From Lentisphaerae bacterium GWF2_50_93 (lineage in GTDB: Bacteria > Verrucomicrobiota > Lentisphaeria > Victivallales > GWF2-50-93), in NCBI GenBank assembly GCA_001804815.1, contig MHBI01000111.1, forward strand, positions 1-62,242: a DNA stretch of 62,242 nt. The letters run 5' to 3'. Below are positions 16,880 through 25,516 of this stretch, one piece after another. Made by a program: the position numbers and the translations under genes. The notes beneath the pieces are model-generated. The model had not been told where the DNA came from. It did no database searches and saw only the letters and a list, made by a program, of their open reading frames with translations. The first letter of the stretch is position 1. The number at the start of each line of letters is the position of its first letter.

Positions 16880-17935
16880 ATGCAGAAAGTCACATTACAA
16901 CATATTGCGGAAAAGGCGGGGATATGCAAGGCTACGGTATCCTACGTGCTGAACGGCGTCTACAAGAACAAGAGAATCAGCGAAAAGACCGCCAAGAAGA
17001 TCCTGCGCATCGCAAAAAACATGGACTACCGGTTTGACGAAGTAGCAAGGGGCATGTCGAATGGACGCACGAATTCCATCGGTTTCATAAGCGCTTGCGA
17101 CATCAGACAGGAATATATTTCCGGCGTCCTGATGGGTGCAATGGACAAGGCTGATGAACTTCATCTTTCAATCAAGCTCCTGCATTACCGTGGCAGAAAG
17201 AAGGAGGAGATTCTGTCAGAGTGCAGATCGCAAAGGCTTTCCGGCCTGATGTGCTATGACTTCGAGCGGGAGCTTACCGGATTCCTTCATAAGAACCTGG
17301 CGGAAGACGGCATACCGCTGGTTGTCGTGTCAAACACAGAAGCACCCGCAGGAACCTTTCATGTGATGGCCGATGACCGGCAAGGCGCCGGACTTGCGGT
17401 TGAACATCTGCACCGACTGGGGCACGCGCGGATCGCATTCATGTCGAGCGATTATTCCAGACTGTATGAGAAGGATAGGCTAACCGGCTATCTGGACAAG
17501 TTGAAGGAGTTAGGCTTGAAAACCTCCCCGGACTACATCGTCTCCACAAATGAAAAGAGCGTGAGGATAGAGTTCATCAATCGAATCTGCTCGATGAAGA
17601 ATGGCCCGACAGCCATGATCTGCACAAGTGATGCCACCGCCATATCCATGATTTCCTACTTGCAGGGAGCTGGAAGAAAAGTCCCCGGCAACATGTCTAT
17701 TGTCGGTTATGGCGATCTTTCAGCAGGCCGAGTCATGATTCCAGCCTTAACTACAATAGTGGAACCATATTCCCAAATAGGAGCCAAAGCCGTGGAGATG
17801 ATACATGAGTACCTCAGCAAACAGACGCCGTCTACCTGCAAGGAGCTTCTTTCCGTGAAATTGCTGGCGAGGGAATCAACTTGTCGAATCGGGCATCAGG
17901 ACATGGCGCATATCCAGCGTCATCCTACAGGATGA
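16880..17935 (+). CDS. LacI-family transcriptional repressor
   Basis: 351 residues. The HTH is at about residues 4-24 (TLQHIAEKAGICKATVSYVL), the hinge helix at about 48-58 (FDEVARGMSNGR), then a sugar-binding core (about 62-335) with GLAVEHLHRLGHARIAFMSS, SDATAISMISYLQ and NMSIVGYGDLSAG. It probably releases its operator on binding a mono- or oligosaccharide. The start is at the ATG after AAAGG; residues 1-5 match usual LacI N-termini. Its stop overlaps the next start (ATGA at 17932), coupling it to a pseudopilin. An operator-like palindrome at 16857 suggests autoregulation. Confidence 0.92.
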   Translation: MQKVTLQHIAEKAGICKATVSYVLNGVYKNKRISEKTAKKILRIAKNMDYRFDEVARGMSNGRTNSIGFISACDIRQEYISGVLMGAMDKADELHLSIKLLHYRGRKKEEILSECRSQRLSGLMCYDFERELTGFLHKNLAEDGIPLVVVSNTEAPAGTFHVMADDRQGAGLAVEHLHRLGHARIAFMSSDYSRLYEKDRLTGYLDKLKELGLKTSPDYIVSTNEKSVRIEFINRICSMKNGPTAMICTSDATAISMISYLQGAGRKVPGNMSIVGYGDLSAGRVMIPALTTIVEPYSQIGAKAVEMIHEYLSKQTPSTCKELLSVKLLARESTCRIGHQDMAHIQRHPTG

Positions 17936-18603
17936 CGTTTGAGTTAAAAACAAGAGAGGATGAACAAATCAAGAATAGATTCACACTTATCGAACTTCTG
18001 GTCGTCATAGCCATAATCGCGATCCTGGCGAGCCTACTGCTGCCGGCGCTTGCAACGGCCAAGGAGAAGGCCAAGTCGCAGCTCTGCGCAGGCAACCTCA
18101 AACAGTTTAGCATAATCTTCATGCTTTATTCCTATGATAACGCAGACTGGCTGCCGAAATGGTGGGATGGGTCGAAGTCTTGGATGAAAAAGATCGAGGA
18201 CTACGCCCCGCAACAGGGCTGGATAACCAGGCAGGAGATGCCTGCGGGGATATGGAACTGCCCAAGCCAGACCAGCCCACTCCCGTACTCCTCCGGCACA
18301 TATCCAGCCAAGTCGCCAAACTCAAGCTTTCTCTCCTACGCCTACAGCGCTTCGCCCATTGGAGGATATAGAAATGATCGTTATTGCAGGACAAAGGTGG
18401 TGCTGCACTGCTGGTACGGTTATGTTGACTGCGGACTCTACAGCAGGGACGGCCTCCACGACACTCCAGCCTACTATCCGCACAACATGAAGCGGAACAT
18501 GCTCTTCATCAGCCCCAAGGAGGGCTTTACCATATCGCAGGACGTGACATTGTCGGAGTGCATAAAGAACAGCGTTGCGGCATTGCCTACATGGTGGGAT
18601 TGA
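17932..18603 (+). CDS. Pseudopilin-like protein coupled to the LacI gene
   Basis: 223 residues from the ATG of the ATGA overlap at 17932. The leader of about 17 charged residues precedes FTLIELLVVIAIIAIL, then ASLLLPALATAKEKA and LCAGNLKQFSII. The C-terminal motif is degenerate: HNMKRNMLFISPKEG has Ser-Pro where Asp-Gly is expected. Trp-rich segments (WLPKWWDGSKSW) may be contact surfaces. The translational coupling to the repressor is unusual for a structural protein. It sits 45 bases before the large putative lipoprotein gene. Confidence 0.87.
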   Translation: MTFELKTREDEQIKNRFTLIELLVVIAIIAILASLLLPALATAKEKAKSQLCAGNLKQFSIIFMLYSYDNADWLPKWWDGSKSWMKKIEDYAPQQGWITRQEMPAGIWNCPSQTSPLPYSSGTYPAKSPNSSFLSYAYSASPIGGYRNDRYCRTKVVLHCWYGYVDCGLYSRDGLHDTPAYYPHNMKRNMLFISPKEGFTISQDVTLSECIKNSVAALPTWWD

Positions 18604-18648
18604 ACCTTAGTATTAATGCAAAAAGGAAATAATGAAAAAGGAGTCTGC

Positions 18649-21600
18649 ATGAATCGTTTACCACTGAAATGTCTGGCATTGGCAGGTCTGCTTGGCCTGA
18701 CCGCCTGCGTAAATGTATCGGCCGGAAACCTGGTGCAGAACGGTAGCTTCGAGCCACTCTCCGGCTGGGTGATAGTTGGAGATAAGTCCTCGGCATCCTT
18801 CGATTCGGCCTCTCAGAGCATCTGTATAACAGGCGCGGAGAAGCCGGCGAGTGTCCGCCAGTTGGACCTTGCGGTCCGTGCCGGACGCAAGTACCAGCTC
18901 TCCTGCAAGATGAAGGCTGAGGCCTGCGAGGGCAAGGAATACGGGCTCAGCGTAATCAACAGTGGTTGGACTTGGGCTGCAGGTTTTCTCAAGCCGGAAG
19001 GTGCGAACTCTGACTGGGTCGATCTCAAAGGCGAGATCATTCCCCTACAATCGAACAATGGCAAGTACGAGATGATCTTCCGGGGTCCGGCGAAAGGCAG
19101 GATTTACGTTAAGGAAATTGCCCTTGTGCCTGTTGGCGGGGACTCTGCCGAGGCTGTGCAGCCCCTCAACGTAAGGGCAAACTGCTTTTCCAAGGACAAT
19201 CTTGTGATGAACGGCGACTTCTCTGTCGGCGAGGTTTTTCCAGACGCATGGATAGCTTATGCCTATGACTGCGGATTAGTGTATGATAGGAAGGGAGGCA
19301 AAGACGGCATGCCTGCGCTTGGCGTCAGGCAGCATGCGACGAGCGTGCGCCAACCCGGGGTGATCCTGGTACCCGGCGAGACCTACAGGATGAGCGGTTT
19401 CCTCAAGACTAAGGGATTCAAGGGGCCTGACGGCAAAGTTCCGCGGGGTGGCGTCGTAGTCATCACCGACGGATGGAAGGCCGAGGTAGGCATCCTGGCT
19501 GACAGTCCAGATACGGGCTGGAAGTACTTTGAAAAGGTCTTCACGGCGCCTCCGACGGTCGGCAACACTTACAGCATCCTTTTCTACACTACTGAAAACA
19601 GTGGCGAACTCTGGGCCTGTGATGTCAAGCTCCAGGCACGCCGCCAGTCATTAAGCCCATTCGAGGCGAGTGAATTTCAGCGGATATATCCGATCAACCC
19701 CAGGACCGACGCTATTCCTGCCGATGCACCGTTGCTCACACTCGGTTTTCCCTACGTCCAGAAGGGCGAGGAGCAAAATTACGAGTGTCAAGTTTCCGCT
19801 AAGGATTTTGATAAGTCTTTTCCTTTGAAAGATGGACAGGTGCAGGCGGATCTGAAGGGCCTGCCTGAGGGAGAATACAAACTCGATACGGCAATCGTCA
19901 ACAAGCATACGGGGCAGGCCATCTCCAAAACACAGATTCAGGTGAAGATCATTGCGCCTCTCAAAATGGATCTCTCGAACGTGAAGCCGTTGAACAGCAT
20001 GGTCTCAGAACTGCTTTCGACCGAACTCGCGCTTGATCCTGCGGCTTCCAGTGAATGCGTATTTGCAAATCCGCGCGACGGCTGGGTCTTTGTGGCGGCG
20101 ACGCCTGCGGCCGCTACCGATGGAGTAAGTGTGTCTCTGACGGGCGACAAGAAGGGCACTCCCGCCGTTCAGGCCGATGGCTCAGCCCTGCCCGTCGAGG
20201 CGATGCGCTGGCTGCCGGCCGGCGAACAGAAGGTTTCAATTTCCGCGAAGCAGTTGACGAAGGTGAAACTCGTAGTCCGCTCGATCCCGGAACTCCTCTA
20301 TGATGCTCCGAACTACTCTCCGTACAAGTTTGACAGCAAGGCTGCCGGGAATTACGACTGGGCGTTTATCGAGAAGTACGTGCTTCCATGTACGACGACC
20401 TTCAGCAGGGGCAGTCTCAAGCCCGATGAGCTGGCCAAGGCCAAAAGCCGAGGAATGCGCTGGCTCTCCAATATACCCGTTGCCGTCACGCCTCTCGGCA
20501 TGGAGGATAAACTTGACGCCGACGAGATTGCCGCGGCATATGCCAAGGACCCTGGCTACACGGATCCGAAGTTCGACGGAGCCACGGCCGACGAATTCTG
20601 GTTCTCGGGAACTAGTCCAGTCGTACATGCGACCTACGCCCGTGCCATTGAGAAGCTCTACCAGAAAATTCCACAGGACAAGAGCTATTATGCGTGGATC
20701 ACCTGCGGAGTGCCATACTCGAAGATGATCTTCGGCGACTTCATGAGCCAGATAGCGAACCACAACGGACTGCTGTTGTTTGAGGCCTATCCGGAACCGG
20801 CTGCTGACGAGCTGCTCACCAAGACTCTCCTCGAGGATTTCATCGTAAACTCCCTCAAGGTGTGCAAACAGGTCTTTCCTGGCGTGCAGAAAAGCATGGG
20901 CTACATGATAGGAACACACTCGATGCCCTTGGACATCAATCAGTTCTCAATTCCCAGCGTCGACCACAAATACCTCCTGGATCTTACAGTCAACGCGATA
21001 GCGAACTCGCCCGAATTCCAAGGACTCGGAGGTCTCGGCATCTATACGAGCGGACACGCCGACGAGGAGACGCTGCGCTGGACTGCGCGCCTCATCCGCC
21101 ATTATGGAGTTGAGGGCAGCAAGGAGATGCTGTCCAGAAAGTTCGGCTACACCTACATCCCGGGGATCATCTCAAACTGCGACTTCGAGAAGGGAAGCGA
21201 GAGCTGGACATGCATGCCGGCAGAACCGGATTCGATCAAGCCCGACTCCTTCAAGAAGTACGGAGTGTCCCAGGCCCGCTGGGGGCTCAATGCGATACAG
21301 TCCGGACTCGGTGACAGCTTCATGGTGATGCGCCGGAGCAATAAGGCTCCCAACAAGGTGAGCCAGTCCATGAAGGGGCTCGTGCCGGGCAATCTCTATG
21401 CTGTGCAGTTCCTGGTGGCGGACTACGCCGGGATAAAGGCGCCTGGCGCGAAGGCGGCAAAATATGCGTTCAGCGCAAACATCGAAGGCAGCCATATCAT
21501 TCCTGAGAAAAGCTACGTGCTTATCGGCACGAACGGTATCGCACTCGGCAAGGGCAAGTACTTCGGGAATATCCACAGACTGGTATTCCGTGCTGGGAGC

Positions 21601-21714
21601 GCGAGCGCAACACTGAGTTTATCCGACTGGACTTCTGACAAGGAGGCGGGTGGACCTGCAGGACAGGAGCTTATTGTGAATTTCGTACACGCTGCCCCAT
21701 ACTTCGAAGAATGA
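18649..21714 (+). CDS. Large putative lipoprotein with three CBM-like domains
   Basis: 1,021-residue protein beginning MNRLPLKC, chosen because AAAGGAG lies six bases upstream. The signal ends LTAC, a fair lipobox, so it is probably an anchored lipoprotein. CBM4/9-like jelly rolls start at about residues 26 (NLVQNGSFEPLSGW), 184 (NLVMNGDFSVGEVFPDAW) and 840 (GIISNCDFEKGSESW). Between them lies an alpha/beta region (about 560-830) with a possible TIM-barrel pattern (WAFIEKYVLPCTTTF, GATADEFWFSGTSPV, NGLLLFEAYPEP). The catalytic family is not recognised. It is likely the main glycan-binding or glycan-cleaving product of the LacI cluster at 16880. Confidence 0.65.
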   Translation: MNRLPLKCLALAGLLGLTACVNVSAGNLVQNGSFEPLSGWVIVGDKSSASFDSASQSICITGAEKPASVRQLDLAVRAGRKYQLSCKMKAEACEGKEYGLSVINSGWTWAAGFLKPEGANSDWVDLKGEIIPLQSNNGKYEMIFRGPAKGRIYVKEIALVPVGGDSAEAVQPLNVRANCFSKDNLVMNGDFSVGEVFPDAWIAYAYDCGLVYDRKGGKDGMPALGVRQHATSVRQPGVILVPGETYRMSGFLKTKGFKGPDGKVPRGGVVVITDGWKAEVGILADSPDTGWKYFEKVFTAPPTVGNTYSILFYTTENSGELWACDVKLQARRQSLSPFEASEFQRIYPINPRTDAIPADAPLLTLGFPYVQKGEEQNYECQVSAKDFDKSFPLKDGQVQADLKGLPEGEYKLDTAIVNKHTGQAISKTQIQVKIIAPLKMDLSNVKPLNSMVSELLSTELALDPAASSECVFANPRDGWVFVAATPAAATDGVSVSLTGDKKGTPAVQADGSALPVEAMRWLPAGEQKVSISAKQLTKVKLVVRSIPELLYDAPNYSPYKFDSKAAGNYDWAFIEKYVLPCTTTFSRGSLKPDELAKAKSRGMRWLSNIPVAVTPLGMEDKLDADEIAAAYAKDPGYTDPKFDGATADEFWFSGTSPVVHATYARAIEKLYQKIPQDKSYYAWITCGVPYSKMIFGDFMSQIANHNGLLLFEAYPEPAADELLTKTLLEDFIVNSLKVCKQVFPGVQKSMGYMIGTHSMPLDINQFSIPSVDHKYLLDLTVNAIANSPEFQGLGGLGIYTSGHADEETLRWTARLIRHYGVEGSKEMLSRKFGYTYIPGIISNCDFEKGSESWTCMPAEPDSIKPDSFKKYGVSQARWGLNAIQSGLGDSFMVMRRSNKAPNKVSQSMKGLVPGNLYAVQFLVADYAGIKAPGAKAAKYAFSANIEGSHIIPEKSYVLIGTNGIALGKGKYFGNIHRLVFRAGSASATLSLSDWTSDKEAGGPAGQELIVNFVHAAPYFEE

Positions 21715-21805
21715 TTGCTCGGGCCGCGTTATAGAAGAAGTAAACGGCGCAAAGGCACTGTTGAACATTGCGCATGGAGAAATAATTTACGACAGGAGGT
21801 TGATT

Positions 21806-22552
21806 ATGCCCCGCTCTTTATCTGAGCAAGTGATAATGCCGGAAAAATATATCCATACGGGAAACAGGAAATGGGATATCCCCGTGACCCTCCCGGCCAA
21901 TAACGAGAAATATATGACACGCAAGCCGTTGCATCACAACTGGTTCACGTTGATTGAGCTCTTGGTAGTGATTGCGATAATAGCTATTCTTGCGTCTATG
22001 CTTCTTCCAGCGCTGAAAATGGCACAGGAGTCAGCTCGCTCTACGGTCTGCAAGAATAACTTGAAACAGTGGGGGACGTCGCTGGAGATGTATGCAATGG
22101 ATTACGATGGCTGGTTTCCAAATGGGATGTCCGGCGGGACATTTAATAGTGTTTGGTATGGTCCATCGATACTTGGAATATATCTCGGACCATGCAGCCT
22201 GCCAACCAACGATACCGATCCGAATGTTTCTTATAATAAAATAAAGGACTGTCCGTCATTTGTGTCAATAGAATGGAAAGGGTACACAGACTATGGATAT
22301 TCCGACAAAATAGGAATGTATGGCGTTCCAGTATATAAGCAGAACCAAGTTGCGTGTGACACTATAACTATTGCCGATTCATTGAACAACTGGATACTGG
22401 ATCGGACCGCGACTATAAATCGCGCCGCTGGCGCCATAGATTACCGCCGCCACAACAACATGGCAAATGTGCTATTTGCTGGCCTGCAGGTTGACACACT
22501 GGATCATGAAAATGCGATCCAGAATAAATATTGGACCCCCAAGGCAGACTGA
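21806..22552 (+). CDS. Pseudopilin-like protein
   Basis: 248 residues from the ATG at 21806, chosen for the strong AGGAGG six bases upstream. This gives a long leader (about 46 residues) before FTLIELLVVIAIIAIL. A start at MTRKPLHHNW further in gives a more usual leader but has no ribosome site. ASMLLPALKMAQESA and a Cys follow. The C-terminal motif is weak (HNNMANVLFAGLQVD, lacking Asp-Gly). It lies 91 bases past the lipoprotein gene, probably the last gene of that unit. Confidence 0.83.
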   Translation: MPRSLSEQVIMPEKYIHTGNRKWDIPVTLPANNEKYMTRKPLHHNWFTLIELLVVIAIIAILASMLLPALKMAQESARSTVCKNNLKQWGTSLEMYAMDYDGWFPNGMSGGTFNSVWYGPSILGIYLGPCSLPTNDTDPNVSYNKIKDCPSFVSIEWKGYTDYGYSDKIGMYGVPVYKQNQVACDTITIADSLNNWILDRTATINRAAGAIDYRRHNNMANVLFAGLQVDTLDHENAIQNKYWTPKAD

Positions 22553-22750
22553 GTCGCAATCGTCGGAAGACACTGCGTAGAAGGCTTTGGCATTTCAAAG
22601 GCCTGCTCAAGTCATTCACAATCTGACAGCAAGCATAATCCGTGGCAGTTGCAGTGTTCAATAACATCTAGCGGATATATTTTTATATGTTTCTGAGGAC
22701 ACCACTCGCTTATTGAAAGCAGGAAACGCAATAAAAGTCGGATTCAGGAC

Positions 22751-22779
22751 TTGACATGCATTAGGCAATGATGTATTAT
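22751..22779 (+). promoter_or_regulatory. Sigma70 promoter of the pseudopilin at 22822
   Basis: TTGACA (22751-22756), 17-base spacer, TATTAT (22774-22779). The operator at 22790 begins 11 bases after the -10. The rest of the 270-base gap (22553-22750) shows no other feature. Confidence 0.8.
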
Positions 22780-22789
22780 TGACATATAG

Positions 22790-22801
22790 ACAAACGTTTG
22801 T
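22790..22801. promoter_or_regulatory. LacI-family operator ACAAACGTTTGT
   Basis: Perfect 12-bp palindrome with the same core as the sites at 1995, 16693 and 23608, placed at the transcription start of the promoter at 22751-22779. Confidence 0.78.
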
Positions 22802-22821
22802 TGGCTAAAGGAAACGCGTAA

Positions 22822-23499
22822 ATGAACGATCGCATAAAAGAACTATTTACCCTTATAGAACTTTTGGTTGTCATTGCAATTATTGCGATTCTAGCAGCGA
22901 TGCTGCTACCCGCCCTGAAAACGGCTAAAGAGGCCGCCAAATCCATTTCATGCACGAACAATTTGAAGCAAATAGGCCTAGCCCATGCACAGTATTTCAA
23001 TGATTATGACGGTTTTTTCCCATACTACTGGCTGGAAGCGCCTGGCAGTCAATGGCGTTTTCGACTGAATGAATATATCCATGCACCGAGACTTCCAGGA
23101 AGTTCATATGACGCGACTGGAGGCGTTTTCTATTGTCCTAGCGACAATTTTATATGGGGGGGGGCCCTGCTGGCAAAAAGTTGGGGTTCATATGCCAATG
23201 TCATATACTTGGCAAATAATAAAACCGGATCTTCTTATATTGTCCGGAAGATAGATTTTATAAAAAGTCCATCGAGCGTGGTGTCAACTGCTCCGAAATG
23301 GTGTAGTGCAAAAAAGGCATGTTTTACAGATTACCAACCTGAGGAACGTGACGGTGTAAAGTATTTTCATGCAGGAAAAGGTAATTTTCTTTTCACAGAT
23401 CTTCATGTCGAGGATTATCGCCGCAATGACATGATCAACGGATTACTCGATTATTCTATAAAGCTCTCTAATGTGCCTCTCAGCAGCATTGGATTTTGA
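22822..23499 (+). CDS. Pseudopilin-like protein under its own LacI-type operator
   Basis: 225 residues with a short leader (MNDRIKEL) before FTLIELLVVIAIIAIL, then AAMLLPALKTAKEAA and SCTNNLKQIGLA. The C-terminus has HAGKGNFLFTDLH, in which Asp-Leu replaces Asp-Gly. AAAGGAAA lies upstream of the ATG. Unlike the other pseudopilins here it starts its own transcript, with a strong promoter and operator immediately upstream, and it precedes the LacI gene at 23637, which has a matching operator. Confidence 0.87.
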   Translation: MNDRIKELFTLIELLVVIAIIAILAAMLLPALKTAKEAAKSISCTNNLKQIGLAHAQYFNDYDGFFPYYWLEAPGSQWRFRLNEYIHAPRLPGSSYDATGGVFYCPSDNFIWGGALLAKSWGSYANVIYLANNKTGSSYIVRKIDFIKSPSSVVSTAPKWCSAKKACFTDYQPEERDGVKYFHAGKGNFLFTDLHVEDYRRNDMINGLLDYSIKLSNVPLSSIGF

Positions 23500-23568
23500 T
23501 TTATTGACTTTTCCAGGCATTGCTATAAAAAATAAATGAGAAATCCTGATAGAAATTTATACGGCATA

Positions 23569-23596
23569 TTGACATGCCTTCTCTCTGATGTATTTT
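23569..23596 (+). promoter_or_regulatory. Sigma70 promoter of the LacI gene at 23637
   Basis: TTGACA (23569-23574), 16-base spacer, TATTTT (23591-23596), with the operator core at 23608. The hexamers and spacer length are identical to the promoter at 16717-16744. Confidence 0.72.
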
Positions 23597-23607
23597 GAGG
23601 AAACATG

Positions 23608-23617
23608 CAAACGTTTG
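23608..23617. promoter_or_regulatory. LacI-family operator core CAAACGTTTG
   Basis: Perfect 10-bp palindrome, 11 bases past the -10 and 20 bases before the LacI start codon. It identifies the downstream LacI protein as the best candidate reader of all four sites in the window. Confidence 0.7.
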
Positions 23618-23636
23618 TCGATCAAAAGGACATACA

Positions 23637-24599
23637 ATGATAAAACTTAAGGACATAGCGGAAAAGACTGGAGTTTCGATATCCGTCGTATCGAGGACGC
23701 TGAATCCGAAACCTGACAAGAACGCCTTTGTTTCTGACAGGTTGCGCAAGAAGATAACTAAGGCCGCCAAGGAACTCGGCTACCAGCGGAACAGGATGGC
23801 GGAATTCCTCCAGCGCGGCAAGAACGTTGCACTCGGGGTCTTCATCCCGGAGGCGCCGAACCGTCTGGTCGCCGATCTCATGTTTGGAATATCGCGCAAG
23901 GCCGCTGAACTCAAGTTCCCCCTGGAGTTCCATTTCGGAATGACCTACGTTGAATACAGAAAATTCATTGACACCGTGAGTGTTTCGAACTCGGGAATCA
24001 TAACGTATCCCTCTGGATTTTCCCTGGATAAGGATATAAACAGGACAATCCGCGACTACGTTGATAATGGAGGACATGTAGTTGTCCTCAACACATACGA
24101 AGCTCTCGACGTTCCAGTAATTCTCATTGATGATTTTCACGGCGGTAGAATCGCGGCAGAACATCTCCTGGGCAGGAATTGCCGGACATACCTAGCATCT
24201 TCCCGCTACGGCAAGCGTACAGAAGGCTTCGTTGAAACAATCAAAAAAAACGGAGCCAGATGCATTCTCTTCGACGACGACACGTTTGAATCAGTATTGA
24301 AAAAAGTGCTGGACAAAAAAAACATGCCCGTCGGCGTGTTCGCAACCTATGACGTCCTCGCGATGAAAATAATGGCATTCCTCCAAAATAATTCAGTGAA
24401 TATAGGGAAAGATGTCTTGCTGATGGGGTATGACGATCTGTTTACTGTAGGATATCTGAACCCGCCCCTCACGACAATCCACCAGCCTTTCAAGGAGCTG
24501 GGCGAGCTCTCGGTTGTGAAAATAGTCAACATGATAGATGGGAAAAATGAAATTTCTGAAAAAATCCTGCCTAGTCTCGTGAAAAGAGCTACGGCTTAA
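23637..24599 (+). CDS. LacI-family repressor, candidate reader of CAAACGTTTG
   Basis: 320 residues from the ATG at 23637 (AAAGGA eight bases upstream); an upstream TTG in frame would precede the operator and is unlikely. HTH at about 3-23 (LKDIAEKTGVSISVVSRTL), hinge helix with RMAEFLQRGK, then a periplasmic-binding-like core with GVFATYDVLAMKIMAFLQ, DVLLMGYDDLFTVGY and PPLTTIHQPFKELG. Its own promoter holds a CAAACGTTTG operator. Downstream are sugar isomerase and oxidoreductase genes, so the effector is probably a sugar or oxidised sugar from that pathway (inference). Confidence 0.92.
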   Translation: MIKLKDIAEKTGVSISVVSRTLNPKPDKNAFVSDRLRKKITKAAKELGYQRNRMAEFLQRGKNVALGVFIPEAPNRLVADLMFGISRKAAELKFPLEFHFGMTYVEYRKFIDTVSVSNSGIITYPSGFSLDKDINRTIRDYVDNGGHVVVLNTYEALDVPVILIDDFHGGRIAAEHLLGRNCRTYLASSRYGKRTEGFVETIKKNGARCILFDDDTFESVLKKVLDKKNMPVGVFATYDVLAMKIMAFLQNNSVNIGKDVLLMGYDDLFTVGYLNPPLTTIHQPFKELGELSVVKIVNMIDGKNEISEKILPSLVKRATA

Positions 24600-24635
24600 A
24601 GGAAAGTTTTGAAGATTGCAAGGAAGGAATTGGAG

Positions 24636-25508
24636 ATGAAAATAGGAGTGATAACGGATCTTCTGCAAAAGCCATTGTTTGAAAGCATAAGCTGGGCTGC
24701 TGGGACAGGAGTGGAAGGCGTACAGCTGTACGCTGCGAGCAAGAACTGCAACCTGCTGGAGATGGAACTGAGCCAGCTGCACGAACTGAAGGCGCATTGC
24801 AACGGGAGCGGACTGCTTGTCTCCGCAGTTTGTGGAGACCTGGGCGGTCACGGTTTCCAAATCGCCAGTGAAAATACTTCACGCATCAAAACCAGCAGGC
24901 AGATCATTGATGTGTCCAAATTGCTGGGCTGCCGTATCGTGACAATGCATATCGGAGTTGTTCCAGCCTCCAGAGACGACCAAGTTTACAAGATAATGCT
25001 GACGGCAATGCAGGAACTTGGCAGTTATGCGGCAAAGAGTAACGCTGTTGTAGCTATAGAGACCGGCCCTGAGCCTGCTGCTGTACTGAAACAGTTCCTG
25101 GACGATGCCGGAACTGAAGGACTCGGAGTAAACCTGGATCCGGCAAATTTGATAATGGTGCTAAATGAGGATCCCGTCAAGGCTGTTCACATACTGAAAG
25201 ACCATATAGTCCACACTCATGCTAAAGACGGGATACACTACCGGAAATGCGCTCCGGCAAAGGTGTATGACGCCTTTGCCAGAGGAGGATTTGAACAGCT
25301 CGTGGCTGAAACTGGAGAGCTCTTTGCAGAAGTTCCCCTTGGGAAAGGCTCTGTCAACTGGGACAGCTATATCAAGGCGCTCGATGAAATCGGTTTTGAC
25401 GGATTCCTGACAATCGAGAGGGAAGTTGGCGAGAATCCAGAACAAGACATAAAGATGGCGATAGAATTTCTCAGGCATAAAATATCAAAACTAAAAAGTG
25501 CAATATGA
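24636..25508 (+). CDS. Sugar isomerase/epimerase-like TIM-barrel protein
   Basis: 290 residues of the xylose-isomerase-like (AP_endonuc_2) family, cytoplasmic, from the ATG after AAGGAATTGGAG. All four metal-site segments are visible: VVAIETGPEP (Glu), GVNLDPANL (Asp), HTHAKDG (His/Asp) and GFLTIEREVG (Glu), with GKGSVNW before the last. Members isomerise sugars or open 3-keto-glycosides. The next gene is a Gfo/Idh/MocA oxidoreductase, overlapping or nearly overlapping, a pairing known from inositol and 3-keto-sugar pathways. Substrate unknown. Confidence 0.82.
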   Translation: MKIGVITDLLQKPLFESISWAAGTGVEGVQLYAASKNCNLLEMELSQLHELKAHCNGSGLLVSAVCGDLGGHGFQIASENTSRIKTSRQIIDVSKLLGCRIVTMHIGVVPASRDDQVYKIMLTAMQELGSYAAKSNAVVAIETGPEPAAVLKQFLDDAGTEGLGVNLDPANLIMVLNEDPVKAVHILKDHIVHTHAKDGIHYRKCAPAKVYDAFARGGFEQLVAETGELFAEVPLGKGSVNWDSYIKALDEIGFDGFLTIEREVGENPEQDIKMAIEFLRHKISKLKSAI

Positions 25509-25516
25509 AAGGAATC

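Noticed and set aside
23595..23636. Earlier TTG start for the LacI gene
   Set aside because: It would place the operator inside the coding region; the ATG at 23637 has AAAGGA and the usual LacI N-terminus.
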